NCBI GenBank assembly: GCA_945869725.1
Contig: CAMBPO010000009.1
Coordinates: 1-58,923, forward strand
Direction: 5' to 3'
Source of the DNA: Klebsiella pneumoniae
GTDB taxonomy: Bacteria; Pseudomonadota; Gammaproteobacteria; Pseudomonadales; Pseudohongiellaceae
Length of the DNA stretch: 58,923 bases
Part shown: piece after piece, positions 49,093 through 57,948 of the stretch
Layout of the letters: every line of letters begins with the position of its first letter
How positions within the stretch are numbered: the stretch's first letter is position 1
Notes under the pieces: generated by a model
The model's input: the letters and a program-made list of their open reading frames with translations, nothing else
Told to the model about the DNA's origin: nothing
Database searches by the model: none
Program-made: the position numbers and the translations under genes

Positions 49093-50385
49093 TTACAAAG
49101 CGCCGTTACGCAAAAAATCCAGTGCCAGCGCCGTCATGGCTGTTACGCCGACAGGCAGTGCCCGTTCGTCAGCATAAAAGTACGGAGAATGATTTGGATG
49201 AACTAACGCCGGATCATCCGCGCCGATGCCCAGAAAAAAGAATACACCGGGGACTTCGTTGGCATAATAAGAGAAATCCTCAGCACCGGTGATCAGCGAC
49301 GACTCAACAAACCGCTCGCCCGCAACACGTTGCAGTGTCGGCGCCATTTGTCTGGTTAACGCAGGGTCATTAAAGGTCACCGGGTAACCAAGATTGATGT
49401 TTACATCCACTGTCGCACCAGCACTGGCAGCGATCTGCGTGGCGGTACGTTCAACGCGTTCGTGAATCTGACGACGGGTCTCAGCATCGAACGTGCGTAG
49501 CGTACCAATCATTTCAACACTGTCGGGAATGATATTACTACGAACCCCACCATTTATTGCGCCCACCGTTACAATTGAAGGGGTCAAGGTGCTATCCAGC
49601 TGACGACTTGGAATGGTCTGCAAACCCATCACTATCTGAGCAGCGACGACAATCGGGTCGATACCCGCCCAAGGCGCCGCCCCATGAGTCTGCCGGCCAT
49701 TGACGCGAATGGTGAATTCATCACTGGAGGCCATAGTGCCGCCTTCACGCACGGCAATCTGACCGGCAGGAATTGGCCAAACATGCAGCCCGAACACGGC
49801 GTCCGGCTTGATGGTGGCAAACAAACCTTCTTTTAGCATCAATTCTGCGCCGCCTTCCTCACCTTCGGGCGCGCCCTCTTCTGCTGGTTGAAAAATAAAC
49901 ATGATGGTACCGGGCAACTCGTCTTTCATGCCGGCCAAGACACTGGCTGCCCCCATGAGTATCGCCATGTGATTATCGTGACCGCAGGCATGCATCACTC
50001 CAACGTCCTGTCCGTTATATTCAGTGCGTACGCGTGAGGCAAACGCAACATCCGCACGTTCTTCTACCGGCAAGGCATCCATATCTGCCCTCAGAGCCAC
50101 CACCGGGCCAGGTTGGCCACCTTTGAGAATACCAACAACACCGGTGTGCGCAATGCCGGTCTGTACTTCCATGCCCAGCGACTCCAGATGCTCAGCAATG
50201 AGGCCAGCGGTGCGAAATTCGCGGTTGCCAAGTTCGGGATGCTGGTGGAAGTCGCGGCGCCATTCGATGACTTGCGGCATCACCGCATCGACAAGTGTTT
50301 GTGCGTCATCAGGTAACGCCGGGATTTGAGCGAGACCCAATGAAGACACAAGTAACAGCGGCAACATTGTTAACATTCGTTTCAT
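49093..50385 (-). CDS. Exported M20-family amidohydrolase
   Basis: Zinc or manganese amidohydrolase of the M20D/hippuricase-IAA-amino-acid hydrolase type. The 430 residues carry a signal peptide (about 1-19, MKRMLTMLPLLLVSSLGLAQ). Metal-binding MHACGHDNHMAIL (131-143), FQPAEEGAPEGEEGG, FGLHVWP and the late GAEDFSYY motifs follow. The family cleaves N-acyl amino acids or related amides; substrate unknown. The ATG at 50385 has AGGAAC nine bases ahead; the frame's 19 upstream codons are rejected. Confidence 0.88.
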   Translation of the reverse strand: MKRMLTMLPLLLVSSLGLAQIPALPDDAQTLVDAVMPQVIEWRRDFHQHPELGNREFRTAGLIAEHLESLGMEVQTGIAHTGVVGILKGGQPGPVVALRADMDALPVEERADVAFASRVRTEYNGQDVGVMHACGHDNHMAILMGAASVLAGMKDELPGTIMFIFQPAEEGAPEGEEGGAELMLKEGLFATIKPDAVFGLHVWPIPAGQIAVREGGTMASSDEFTIRVNGRQTHGAAPWAGIDPIVVAAQIVMGLQTIPSRQLDSTLTPSIVTVGAINGGVRSNIIPDSVEMIGTLRTFDAETRRQIHERVERTATQIAASAGATVDVNINLGYPVTFNDPALTRQMAPTLQRVAGERFVESSLITGAEDFSYYANEVPGVFFFLGIGADDPALVHPNHSPYFYADERALPVGVTAMTALALDFLRNGAL

Positions 50386-50561
50386 AGCCTGGTTCCTGTC
50401 AGTGTTTGCAATGAGTAGTTTGTAGTGAAATATGGTCAACAAAGTACTTGCAAAAGTACTGGCAAAAAAACGCTTAAGTAAACTCTGATGTCACCACGAT
50501 GCAGAGAATACTCAGCTGAACGTGTTTAATCTAGACGCTGAATCTGGTTAAAAGATAGTGA

Positions 50562-50589
50562 TTGCCAGATCAATCAATGTTGTTATAAT
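50562..50589 (+). promoter_or_regulatory. Promoter of tRNA-Leu(CAA)
   Basis: TTGCCA (50562-50567) and a perfect TATAAT (50584-50589) with a 16-base spacer, 23 bp ahead of the tRNA. GCGCCCGC follows the -10, a GC-rich discriminator typical of stringently controlled stable-RNA promoters (known generally, inferred here). Confidence 0.75.
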
Positions 50590-50612
50590 TGCGCCCGCTT
50601 TACACCCCCCCT

Positions 50613-50699
50613 GCCGGAGTGGTGAAACTGGTAGACACGCCGGACTCAAAATCCGGTGCCCTTAAAAGCGTGTCGGTTCGACTCCGACCTCCGGTACCA
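50613..50699 (+). tRNA. tRNA-Leu(CAA)
   Basis: 87 bases beginning GCCGGAGTGG, with an acceptor stem (one G-U pair) closing against CTCCGGT and an encoded CCA at 50697-50699. The D-loop region GAAACTGGTAGACA, the anticodon loop CTCAAAA (anticodon CAA, 50647-50649), a long variable arm and a GTTCGAC T-loop all fit class II tRNA-Leu. Reads the UUG codon. The adjacent hydrolase gene on the other strand ends only four bases away. Confidence 0.96.
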
Positions 50700-50703
50700 A
50701 TAT

Positions 50704-51633
50704 TTAATCTATCGCAGAACACCGCGCCGGCGACAGCCGAACGCCAGGTTCAAAGGGCATAGGCTGGACGGTGCCATGATTGGCCAGTTCGTCAAAGGCA
50801 ACCTGCTGCAACGCGCGAGTCTGCTCCATGGTCATACCCAGTTCAAAGGCCGAGCACTCATTGGCGCCCAATGAGCGTGGATCGAGACCGGTCAAACTGC
50901 CAAAAACCACCAGCGCTTCGAGATAGGAGCCATGTGCGCTGGCGTGATAGTGATCGTAGGTCCACAGATTCACCTTGCCAAAATCGATGCCATCATAAGG
51001 GTTGACGTCAGCGACATCCGTTTCCATGGCTCGGGTCCACGCTTCGCCCACCGGAATAACACCGCGCACGTTCGGAGCCACCGCCGCCGCGTCATAGGCC
51101 GCGCGCACGTCATTGGCCATGGCGGCAACCGGTTGCCCGGCCCAGGCACCGTTTTCCGGGTAGATTTGATCCGCGCGTGACCACGTCGCCATCAGGTGGA
51201 TGTCTATAGCGGAGTTACGGGCGACGAGGATATCGGCCATTTGCTTAACCGTTTCCACCAGTTTGACCGGATCTCCGGGCTTGTCGAAGTCGAGTGTGCT
51301 CTGACCGTGCATAACCACGGTGTCCCAAGGGCGTCGGGCGATCAGACCCAGTCGATTCTGCAGGTGAAAATCCAGACCACTGCCAGGTTCAGTCTCCAAC
51401 GAGACCTCGTAGTTAAGTCCCGCCTGCTGTGTGAAGGACTTAAACAAGGCGGGCACGCCGCCCATGCCCAGATTATTGAGGTCTGTCACGGTGTCCGCTC
51501 TATAAAAACGAACCGCAGAACCGGCACCAAAAGTGAAACTGTTGCCGATAAACAGCACGCTCTCGTCGGACTGTGCCAGCGTCTGGCTGGTTAAAAGCAT
51601 CAGCCCAAGGGCTGTATATTTTAGTCGTCGCAT
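50704..51633 (-). CDS. Exported SGNH/GDSL-like hydrolase
   Basis: The 309 residues have a signal peptide (about 1-20) and SGNH block I as GNSFT (30-34). Block II-like NLGMGG, WDTVVMHGQS and the late DHYHAS segment supply a candidate catalytic histidine. Similar proteins are often annotated as DUF4886 or SGNH hydrolases; substrate unknown, possibly esters of sugars or lipids. AGGAGAG precedes the ATG at 51633; the longer frame is rejected. Tail to tail with tRNA-Leu. Confidence 0.8.
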   Translation of the reverse strand: MRRLKYTALGLMLLTSQTLAQSDESVLFIGNSFTFGAGSAVRFYRADTVTDLNNLGMGGVPALFKSFTQQAGLNYEVSLETEPGSGLDFHLQNRLGLIARRPWDTVVMHGQSTLDFDKPGDPVKLVETVKQMADILVARNSAIDIHLMATWSRADQIYPENGAWAGQPVAAMANDVRAAYDAAAVAPNVRGVIPVGEAWTRAMETDVADVNPYDGIDFGKVNLWTYDHYHASAHGSYLEALVVFGSLTGLDPRSLGANECSAFELGMTMEQTRALQQVAFDELANHGTVQPMPFEPGVRLSPARCSAID

Positions 51634-51836
51634 GGTGTGCTCTCCTCTTAGTTTTTTTGTTGTAGGTTTTTGATCTTTTATCGGGTGATGCATCTGTTTG
51701 TTCACATGCCAAAGGCTGCTCTACTTTAGCCCTTGGGCAGAACATTTCCAATCTAAATTAGCTTGGCTAATGGCAAACAGACACAAGCTCATTTATGCTC
51801 AAACCTGATTTCCAGAATAACAACGAGGGAACACCA

Positions 51837-53108
51837 ATGGACACTAAACATAATCCGGAATACATCGCAGGTAATGGCCTGATTCATCGCAGGCATCTGC
51901 TTGGCTTAGGTCTTGCCGGCATCGGCTCAATCGCGGCAGGCTCAGCGCTCGGCGCCGATGCAGGCATGTTGAGCATCCCTGCATGGTCAAAAGCACCAGG
52001 TAACGGGCCGTCGGAATATGGCGCACCTTCGCCATTTGCAGCGGACGTTAAACGCTTGGCAGGCGCCCCTAGCGCAACTGCGCCAGGTTCAGGCGTATCG
52101 CGTACACCTTTGCATTTGCTCCGTGGCACCATCACCCCCAACAGCCTGCATTTTGAACGCCATCACAGTGGTGTACCGGTCATTGACCCCGCCCAGCATC
52201 GTTTTGTCATCCATGGGCTTGTGCGCCAGGCGCTGAGTTTTTCTTACGAAGACCTGCTGGCTTATCCCATGGTCAGCCAGATTTATTTCCTTGAGTGTTC
52301 AGGCAACAGCGGCGCCAATACGGTTGCTACCGCAGGCGATACCAACGCAGCCGCTATACACGGTCTGTTGTCGTGTGCAGAGTGGACGGGCGTGCGTTTG
52401 TCAACATTGTTAGCAGAAGCAGGTGTTACCGACACGGCTGCCTGGATCACCGCAACAGGTGCTGATGCCGCTAGCATGGGGCGTTCAATTCCGCTGTCAA
52501 AGGCGCTTGATGACGTCATGATTGCGCTCTACCAGAACGGCGAGCCCATTCGCCCGGAACAAGGTTATCCCATGCGCTTGTTTGTGCCGGGTTGGGAAGG
52601 CAATGTCAGCGTGAAATGGCTGACTCAGATAAAAGTTGCTGATGCGCCGGCCCACTTTCGCGATGAAACCTCCAAATATACTGACCTGTTGCCGGATGGA
52701 AAAAGTCTGCAATTCACCTACCCGATGGGTGTCAAATCCGTAATCACGTCGCCATCAGGGCAGATGAAAATATTGCGTCAGGGCATCCACGAAATCACCG
52801 GCGTGGCCTGGTCAGGCCATGGCGCCATTCGACGTGTAGAAATCTCAGCAGATGGCGGCAGAACCTGGGCTGATGCGCACATTGAAGCCGGCCAGCAACA
52901 TCTGGCACTGGCACGTTTCCGCCTGCCTTGGCAGTGGGGTGGCGCGCCGGCGATCCTGCAAAGCCGGGCAACCGACAGCAGCAATAATGTGCAACCAGGC
53001 CGTGATATGTGGATGGCAGGTTACAACCCTGCAAACCGCTATCACTACAATGCTATTCAAAGCTGGTCTGTATCAGCGCAGGGAGATGTTAAAAATGTTT
53101 ATGCGTAA
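51837..53108 (+). CDS. soxC: Sulfite dehydrogenase molybdopterin subunit (SoxC-like)
   Basis: Periplasmic molybdenum enzyme of the sulfite oxidase family that oxidises sulfite or sulfane sulfur. The 423 residues have a Tat-like leader (HRRHLLGLGLAG at 17-28). The molybdopterin-ligating cysteine is C154 in FLECSGNSGAN. GYPMRLFVPGWEGNVSVKWL follows near 244, then a C-terminal Ig-like dimerisation domain with SGHGAIRRVEISADGG. ATG 51837 is preceded by GAGGGA; the frame's 14 upstream codons are rejected. The next gene supplies the cytochrome subunit. No soxXYZAB genes in the window. Confidence 0.9.
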   Translation: MDTKHNPEYIAGNGLIHRRHLLGLGLAGIGSIAAGSALGADAGMLSIPAWSKAPGNGPSEYGAPSPFAADVKRLAGAPSATAPGSGVSRTPLHLLRGTITPNSLHFERHHSGVPVIDPAQHRFVIHGLVRQALSFSYEDLLAYPMVSQIYFLECSGNSGANTVATAGDTNAAAIHGLLSCAEWTGVRLSTLLAEAGVTDTAAWITATGADAASMGRSIPLSKALDDVMIALYQNGEPIRPEQGYPMRLFVPGWEGNVSVKWLTQIKVADAPAHFRDETSKYTDLLPDGKSLQFTYPMGVKSVITSPSGQMKILRQGIHEITGVAWSGHGAIRRVEISADGGRTWADAHIEAGQQHLALARFRLPWQWGGAPAILQSRATDSSNNVQPGRDMWMAGYNPANRYHYNAIQSWSVSAQGDVKNVYA

Positions 53109-53643
53109 CGCGGTTTCTATTTTTGTGATGACAGCGGGTGTGTTTACGCTCAACGTGGCTTCAATCGGGCTCGCCGCAGAGGCACCTGCTAATCCTGTTG
53201 CACTTGGCAGCGCGATCACCGAGGCGCAATTGGCCGACTGGGATCTGATTGTTGCGCCTGATGGTCACAACCTGCCTGAAGGCAGCGGCACTGCTGCGCA
53301 GGGGCAAGTGGTATATCAACAACAATGTGCAGCATGTCACGGCGCTGCAGGTGAAGGTGCAAACGGATCGCCCGCGTTGGTAGGCGGATCCGTTTCAACC
53401 ACTCCGCCCTTGTTAACGGTCGGCAGTTACTGGCCACATGCCAGCACCTTGTTTGACTATGTGCGGCGCGCAATGCCGCCAACAGCACCCAAGTCTCTGA
53501 GCAATACCGAGGTGTACCAGGTGACGGCCTTTGTGCTGCATTTGCACGGCGTGATTGCCGAGGATTTTGTGCTCGACAAAAACACCCTGCCCGCGGTGCA
53601 AATGCCTAATCGTGAGGGTTTTAAAGACGTCTCGGCAAACTGA
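53095..53643 (+). CDS. soxD: Mono-heme cytochrome c subunit of the sulfite dehydrogenase (SoxD-like)
   Basis: Electron acceptor for the molybdenum subunit. The 182 residues have a signal peptide (about 1-28), then a single c-type heme site C78-A-A-C81-H82 (QQCAACHGAAGEG), with MPPTAP a possible axial methionine. TVGSYWPHASTLFDYVRRAM is family-typical. Classical SoxD of Paracoccus is larger and diheme; this is a one-heme version. The start is ambiguous: ATG at 53086, 53095 or 53101. 53095 is chosen by spacing from AGGGAG. It overlaps the end of soxC by 14 bp. Confidence 0.88.
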   Translation: MFMRNAVSIFVMTAGVFTLNVASIGLAAEAPANPVALGSAITEAQLADWDLIVAPDGHNLPEGSGTAAQGQVVYQQQCAACHGAAGEGANGSPALVGGSVSTTPPLLTVGSYWPHASTLFDYVRRAMPPTAPKSLSNTEVYQVTAFVLHLHGVIAEDFVLDKNTLPAVQMPNREGFKDVSAN

Positions 53644-53750
53644 GCCTTTATTGGTACATCAATGCAGCTTGTTATTTAAGTCACTTTTGGTCTGCCGCAC
53701 TTACTGTCAGCGTATATGATTGGAAACAAATATTGGAAGGACACGCACTT

Positions 53751-54137
53751 ATGACCGGCAAAATTGTATTGTGGATTTCCGCGCTGGTGTTTATCGGTTA
53801 CGGCCTTATTAGCCTGTTTTCTCCTGCTGTACCTGCTGGTTACGCGGGACTGATTATCAGCAATGGTGATGCTTACGCCGAGATCTCCTCGATGTATGGC
53901 GGATTGCAAACTGGCATCGGGGTGTTTTGTCTTATCGCAGCCACGCGAGTGCAGTATTATAAATCGGGGCTGCTGGTGCTGGTCATTGGCATCGGCAGCA
54001 TCACCGTAGCCCGTTTTATCGGATTTCTGGGTTCTCCCGAGCCGGTTACATTTTATACGTACGGCGCAATTGGTTATGAACTGCTGACAACAGTCGCTGC
54101 CACAATCGCCCTGCGCATTTCACGCAAAACGCATTGA
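53751..54137 (+). CDS. DUF4345-like small membrane protein
   Basis: A 128-residue protein with four predicted membrane helices (starting TGKIVLWISALVFIGYGLIS, with LLVLVIGIGSITVARFIGF and GYELLTTVAATIALRI). Resembles the DUF4345 group (from memory). Function unknown; no catalytic motif. GGAAGGA is upstream of the ATG at 53751. Lies 107 bp after soxD, possibly the same transcript, and convergent with the esterase gene. Confidence 0.75.
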   Translation: MTGKIVLWISALVFIGYGLISLFSPAVPAGYAGLIISNGDAYAEISSMYGGLQTGIGVFCLIAATRVQYYKSGLLVLVIGIGSITVARFIGFLGSPEPVTFYTYGAIGYELLTTVAATIALRISRKTH

Positions 54138-54210
54138 TGACAGCCAGTAGCGCGTCCACATAAGCGCTTTTTGTTTCACTGTTTTTTCGTCAACTTGGCG
54201 CTCAGCGTTA

Positions 54211-54240
54211 TGATCCATCCTTCATTATCGTGATGGATCA
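54211..54240. repeat. 9-bp hairpin between convergent genes
   Basis: TGATCCATC (54211-54219) and GATGGATCA (54232-54240) form a perfect 9-bp stem with a 12-base loop in the 143-bp gap between the DUF4345-like gene and the esterase. No T-run on either side, so termination is uncertain. Confidence 0.4.
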
Positions 54241-54280
54241 CAACGCCGTGTTGCCGTCAGTTGCTATAAGGCCACCTGCA

Positions 54281-55177
54281 TTATTTTTGGCTGACAGCCA
54301 GACGCTCGCTGGCGTGAATCTTCGGCCGTGCCAGTAACCACTCAACTACTTCTGCCGGGAACACTGTGGATATCGCAGGAATATGCGCACCTTCAGCTAT
54401 TGTCCAAAGCTCTGCTGAACCACCTGGCTGACAGGTGTTACCGTAGCGGGTGACCGTTGTTTCAAGCCCTTCCAGACTCTGATCAAGATCCAGAGTAGCT
54501 GTCACCAGATTTTCCGCAGTACAACCGTTATATCCAGCCCATCGTGTAACTGTTTCGACAGCGCCCGGATAAACATTGCCCTGAATTTCACCACCGGCGT
54601 AGGCAATTGTGCCATCGGCTGTGCCGTGAATCTGTAGCACATGAACAGGGTTCGCGGGTGCTGGCAACTCAACTGTGGCTTCGGCACCTGCCAGACTGGC
54701 GATTCCGGCAATCACATCAGAGTGATCATGAGCCGCTTTGTAAGACATAAATCCGCCATTGGAGTGACCAATCAGATAAACGCGCCGAGCGTCCACCGTG
54801 TACTGCGACTTCACCGCGTTGATGATCGCCAGAACATAGGCTGAATCATCCAGTTCAGTGGCAAAAAAATTACAACAGGCCTCGGAAGCGTTCCAGAAAC
54901 GCGCATTGCGACCTGCAGTTTCCTGAGTCCCGTCAGGCGTTGCCAAGATAAATCCATAACGATCAACCATTTCACTGATGCGCAAATATTGATTCTGCTG
55001 CACACCATTAGAACCATAACCATGCAACAACACGATAAGCGGCGCCGGCGCGTCACTGTCGTAACTCGCTGGTACAAATAAAGGAATATCTCCCCGACCT
55101 GCATCAATCATGAGTGTGCTCTGAGCCACAGAGATGGATGACAACAGCATAAGCATTACAACCATTAAAACCCGCAT
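54281..55177 (-). CDS. Exported LpqC/PHB-depolymerase-type esterase
   Basis: The 298 residues begin with a signal peptide (about 1-19, MRVLMVVMLMLLSSISVAQ). An alpha/beta-hydrolase domain follows with LIVLLHGYGSNGVQQ, nucleophile serine in GHSNGG (near 150) and late GAHIPA with a candidate histidine. The family includes feruloyl esterases and extracellular short-chain PHB depolymerases; substrate unknown. The ATG at 55177 follows AGGGGATAAAA; the frame's 55 upstream codons have no similarity. Confidence 0.85.
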   Translation of the reverse strand: MRVLMVVMLMLLSSISVAQSTLMIDAGRGDIPLFVPASYDSDAPAPLIVLLHGYGSNGVQQNQYLRISEMVDRYGFILATPDGTQETAGRNARFWNASEACCNFFATELDDSAYVLAIINAVKSQYTVDARRVYLIGHSNGGFMSYKAAHDHSDVIAGIASLAGAEATVELPAPANPVHVLQIHGTADGTIAYAGGEIQGNVYPGAVETVTRWAGYNGCTAENLVTATLDLDQSLEGLETTVTRYGNTCQPGGSAELWTIAEGAHIPAISTVFPAEVVEWLLARPKIHASERLAVSQK

Positions 55178-55226
55178 TTTTATCCCCTGATAGTTAAAGT
55201 CAATTGATGGTATTTCAATAAAAACA

Positions 55227-55691
55227 TTAATCCGGTTTGCGCAAACGCTTCTGCAAACCTTTGAGCACATTACGCAAAAACTGATCCTCGCACTCACGAT
55301 AGTGTTTGTGTCCCGGTTTGCGGAACAACGCGCTGATTTCATGTTTACTGAAATTCAACCCGGTGTCGGCCAGCAAGGCCTGAACATCGTCTGACTGCAG
55401 ATTCATGGCAATACGAAGTTTCATCAACACCATATTGTTTGTCAGCCTGTTTTCAACGTCAGCTTGAGGCCCGTCTCTGCGGCCCCTTCGCTGGTTAATC
55501 AGACCATTGAGAAAAGTGGCCATTTCGCGATCACTGATCTTGACCATCTCAGCGTCGTCATCCTGCTTCAGCCATGCACACACCTGCTCTCTACTGACAA
55601 GGTGATCCGCGTGAGCAAACACCTCTATCATCTTAGTGTCGTCATAATCGAGGGTATAACGGATACGGCGCAACACATCATTATGGTTCAT
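55227..55691 (-). CDS. yehS: YehS (DUF1456) family protein
   Basis: A 154-residue soluble protein made of two DUF1456 repeats (MNHNDVLRRIRYTLDYDD, and MVLMKLRIAMNLQSDDVQAL near 87). Family-typical KHEISALFRKPGHKHYRECE is near 119, and the C-terminus is basic. Function unknown; conserved in gammaproteobacteria. Starts five bases after the S4-domain gene, so they form a pair. Confidence 0.88.
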   Translation of the reverse strand: MNHNDVLRRIRYTLDYDDTKMIEVFAHADHLVSREQVCAWLKQDDDAEMVKISDREMATFLNGLINQRRGRRDGPQADVENRLTNNMVLMKLRIAMNLQSDDVQALLADTGLNFSKHEISALFRKPGHKHYRECEDQFLRNVLKGLQKRLRKPD

Positions 55692-55696
55692 CGTGA

Positions 55697-55927
55697 TCAG
55701 TTTTCCTGTGGCGTCTCGTCAAGCACAATACGCAGCTTTTCTGTGCCAAACTCGATCAGATCTCCGTCGAGAATTTTTTTGCGCTTGCGGGTCTCAACAT
55801 CGCCGTTTACCTTTACCTGCCCTTCGGCAACCACCGCTTTAGCCTCTGCTCCGCTGCCCACCAAACCCTCAAATTTGAGAATTTTGTAGAGTTCCACGGG
55901 AACGGTACTCACTGTAATCACCCTCAT
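55697..55927 (-). CDS. S4-domain RNA-binding protein (YbcJ-like)
   Basis: A 76-residue protein consisting of one S4 RNA-binding domain: VELYKILKFEGLVGSGAEAK, then VKVNGDVETRKRKKILDGD. Likely binds structured RNA; partner unknown. The ATG at 55927 has AAGG six bases ahead and is preferred to the GTG one codon earlier. Upstream of yehS. Confidence 0.88.
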   Translation of the reverse strand: MRVITVSTVPVELYKILKFEGLVGSGAEAKAVVAEGQVKVNGDVETRKRKKILDGDLIEFGTEKLRIVLDETPQEN

Positions 55928-56047
55928 CACTGACCTTCATCGTTTAGACTTGCCATCGAATGTGCGCATAGTAGCCGACTTTTTCAAAATCGGTCAGAAT
56001 CAAACCTAATCAACGCTAACTTTTTTAATTCTTCAGAGACATTGTTT

Positions 56048-57877
56048 ATGCGCCTCTCCCTTTTTAAGGCCTGCGCTCTGCCAGCCGCACTGGTCTTGCT
56101 TAGTCTGTCTGCCTGTTCACCTGACACACCGCCACAAACTGGCTCAACTGCACCCTCAGAAGCTTTGCCTTCGCTTGTTGAGCAACCTATAACCAATGTT
56201 GCGTTTGATGCTGAATTTACCGACTACAGTGAATCTCTCATGCAACGCATGCTGCAGCGCAACCCCGAGTGGTCACTTTTTTCAGGACGTTACGAAGATG
56301 CGCATCGCGTAACTCTGCCGGATGAAACCCGCCGGGCAGACGATCTGCTGTTTATTGATGCAGAACTTGCACAACTGGCACAGTTTGACCCTGTAACGCT
56401 CTCGCCCACGTTGCGCATAGACCACAACCTGCTTAGTAATCGTCTGCAATCCATGCGCTGGTATCTGACGGAGTTCAGGGAATGGCAATGGAATCCCTCC
56501 AGTTACAATGCAGCAGGCCCTATCGGTCTGATCCTGAACACACCGTACGCATCTGAGGAAGACCGCTTGCGCACGGTGATGGCGAGACTGGAGCAATTAC
56601 CAGCGTATTATCAGGCTGCCCGCGCCAGTATCAGCAACCCTACCCGGGAACACACCGAGCTGGCGATGACGCAGAATCGCGGCACTCTGAATCTGCTGGG
56701 TAGCAGCCTTCAGGAGCGCGTCTCGGCATCCAGTCTGGAAAGCGCCGAAAAAGCCCGATTTGAGCAACTTCGCCAGGAAGCCGTTAACACTATTGAGGGT
56801 TTCATCACCGAAATGCAGAACATCGTCAGCGACCTCGGTGACAGTGCCGGAAAAGACTTCCGTATCGGCGAAGATGTGTACGAATCCAAATTTGCGTTTG
56901 ATGTCCAGTCTGGATTCAGTGCCCGGCAGATGTACGACAGAGCCATGGCAGAAAAGGCGCGATTACACGACTCCATGGATGCCATTACCATTGAACTGTG
57001 GCCCAAGTATTTTGCCGGGCAAGCGATGCCTGAAGATCGACTGCAGCGCATTGGCCAACTGATAGACCACCTGTCAGATCAGCATGTGGCGCGCGAGGAT
57101 TTTATCAGTGAAATTGAACGGCAAATTCCACTGCTGGCCGACTTTGTGAGCGAGAACCAATTGCTTGAACAAGACCCCACGCGGCCGTTGGCTGTGCGTG
57201 AAACACCAGAGTACATGCGCGGCAGTGGCGCTGGCGCCTCCGTCAGTGCGCCGGGCCCGTTTAATCCAACTGCGGATACTTACTACAATGTGACGCCACT
57301 GGACGATTACACGGATGAGCAAGCTGCCAGTTACCTGCGCGAATATAACCACTGGGTATTGCAGATTCTGAATATTCACGAGGCGATTCCCGGCCATTAC
57401 ACACAGTTGGTGCATGGCAATAAATCAACAGGATTGATCAAAAGTCTGTTGCGCAACGGTGCCATGATCGAAGGCTGGGCCGTGTACTCCGAACGCATGA
57501 TGCTGGAAGCGGGCTGGGGAGATCAGCAACTAGAGATGTGGCTGATGTATGGCAAATGGAATCTGCGTGTTGTGACCAATGCCATCATGGATTACGCCGT
57601 GCATGTGCTGGGCATGACACAACAACAAGCCATGGACATGATGTTGCTGGAGGCGTTTCAGGAGCAAACCGAAGCCGACAATAAATGGCTGCGTATCACC
57701 TTGTCTCAGGTCCAACTGACCTCATACTTTACGGGTTATGCGGAGATCTATGATTTTCGGGAGCGCACAAAACAGCAACTTGGCAACGAGTTTGACTTGC
57801 AGAGTTTTCACAACCAGTTCCTGAGTTATGGCAACGCACCGGTGCCGGCCATTATCGAACTGATGCAAGCTCAATAG
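56048..57877 (+). CDS. DUF885 lipoprotein, predicted zinc metallopeptidase
   Basis: The 609 residues start with a lipoprotein signal ending LSLSAC (lipidated cysteine near residue 19). The rest is the DUF885 all-helical domain with the zinc-binding motif H444-E445 ... H450 (HEAIPGHYTQ). A candidate glutamate ligand lies in GAMIEGWAVYSERM about 25 residues on. Related to M3-type peptidases by this motif (inference). Uses ATG 56048; a TTG two codons earlier also fits. Divergent from the S4 gene and convergent with katG. Confidence 0.9.
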   Translation: MRLSLFKACALPAALVLLSLSACSPDTPPQTGSTAPSEALPSLVEQPITNVAFDAEFTDYSESLMQRMLQRNPEWSLFSGRYEDAHRVTLPDETRRADDLLFIDAELAQLAQFDPVTLSPTLRIDHNLLSNRLQSMRWYLTEFREWQWNPSSYNAAGPIGLILNTPYASEEDRLRTVMARLEQLPAYYQAARASISNPTREHTELAMTQNRGTLNLLGSSLQERVSASSLESAEKARFEQLRQEAVNTIEGFITEMQNIVSDLGDSAGKDFRIGEDVYESKFAFDVQSGFSARQMYDRAMAEKARLHDSMDAITIELWPKYFAGQAMPEDRLQRIGQLIDHLSDQHVAREDFISEIERQIPLLADFVSENQLLEQDPTRPLAVRETPEYMRGSGAGASVSAPGPFNPTADTYYNVTPLDDYTDEQAASYLREYNHWVLQILNIHEAIPGHYTQLVHGNKSTGLIKSLLRNGAMIEGWAVYSERMMLEAGWGDQQLEMWLMYGKWNLRVVTNAIMDYAVHVLGMTQQQAMDMMLLEAFQEQTEADNKWLRITLSQVQLTSYFTGYAEIYDFRERTKQQLGNEFDLQSFHNQFLSYGNAPVPAIIELMQAQ

Positions 57878-57883
57878 CCAAAG

Positions 57884-57921
57884 GCAAAAAAAAACGGCAG
57901 CGCCTTGCAGCGCTGCCGTTT
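57884..57921 (-). terminator. Rho-independent terminator of katG (possibly bidirectional)
   Basis: A 12-bp stem, AAACGGCAGCGC/GCGCTGCCGTTT (57892-57903, 57910-57921) with loop CTTGCA. A run of nine A at 57886-57894 gives a long T tract for minus-strand transcripts, fitting katG. The plus-strand side has only TTT, so it is weaker for the DUF885 gene. Confidence 0.85.
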
Positions 57922-57948
57922 ACCTACAGTAAACAATAACTGAATGAC

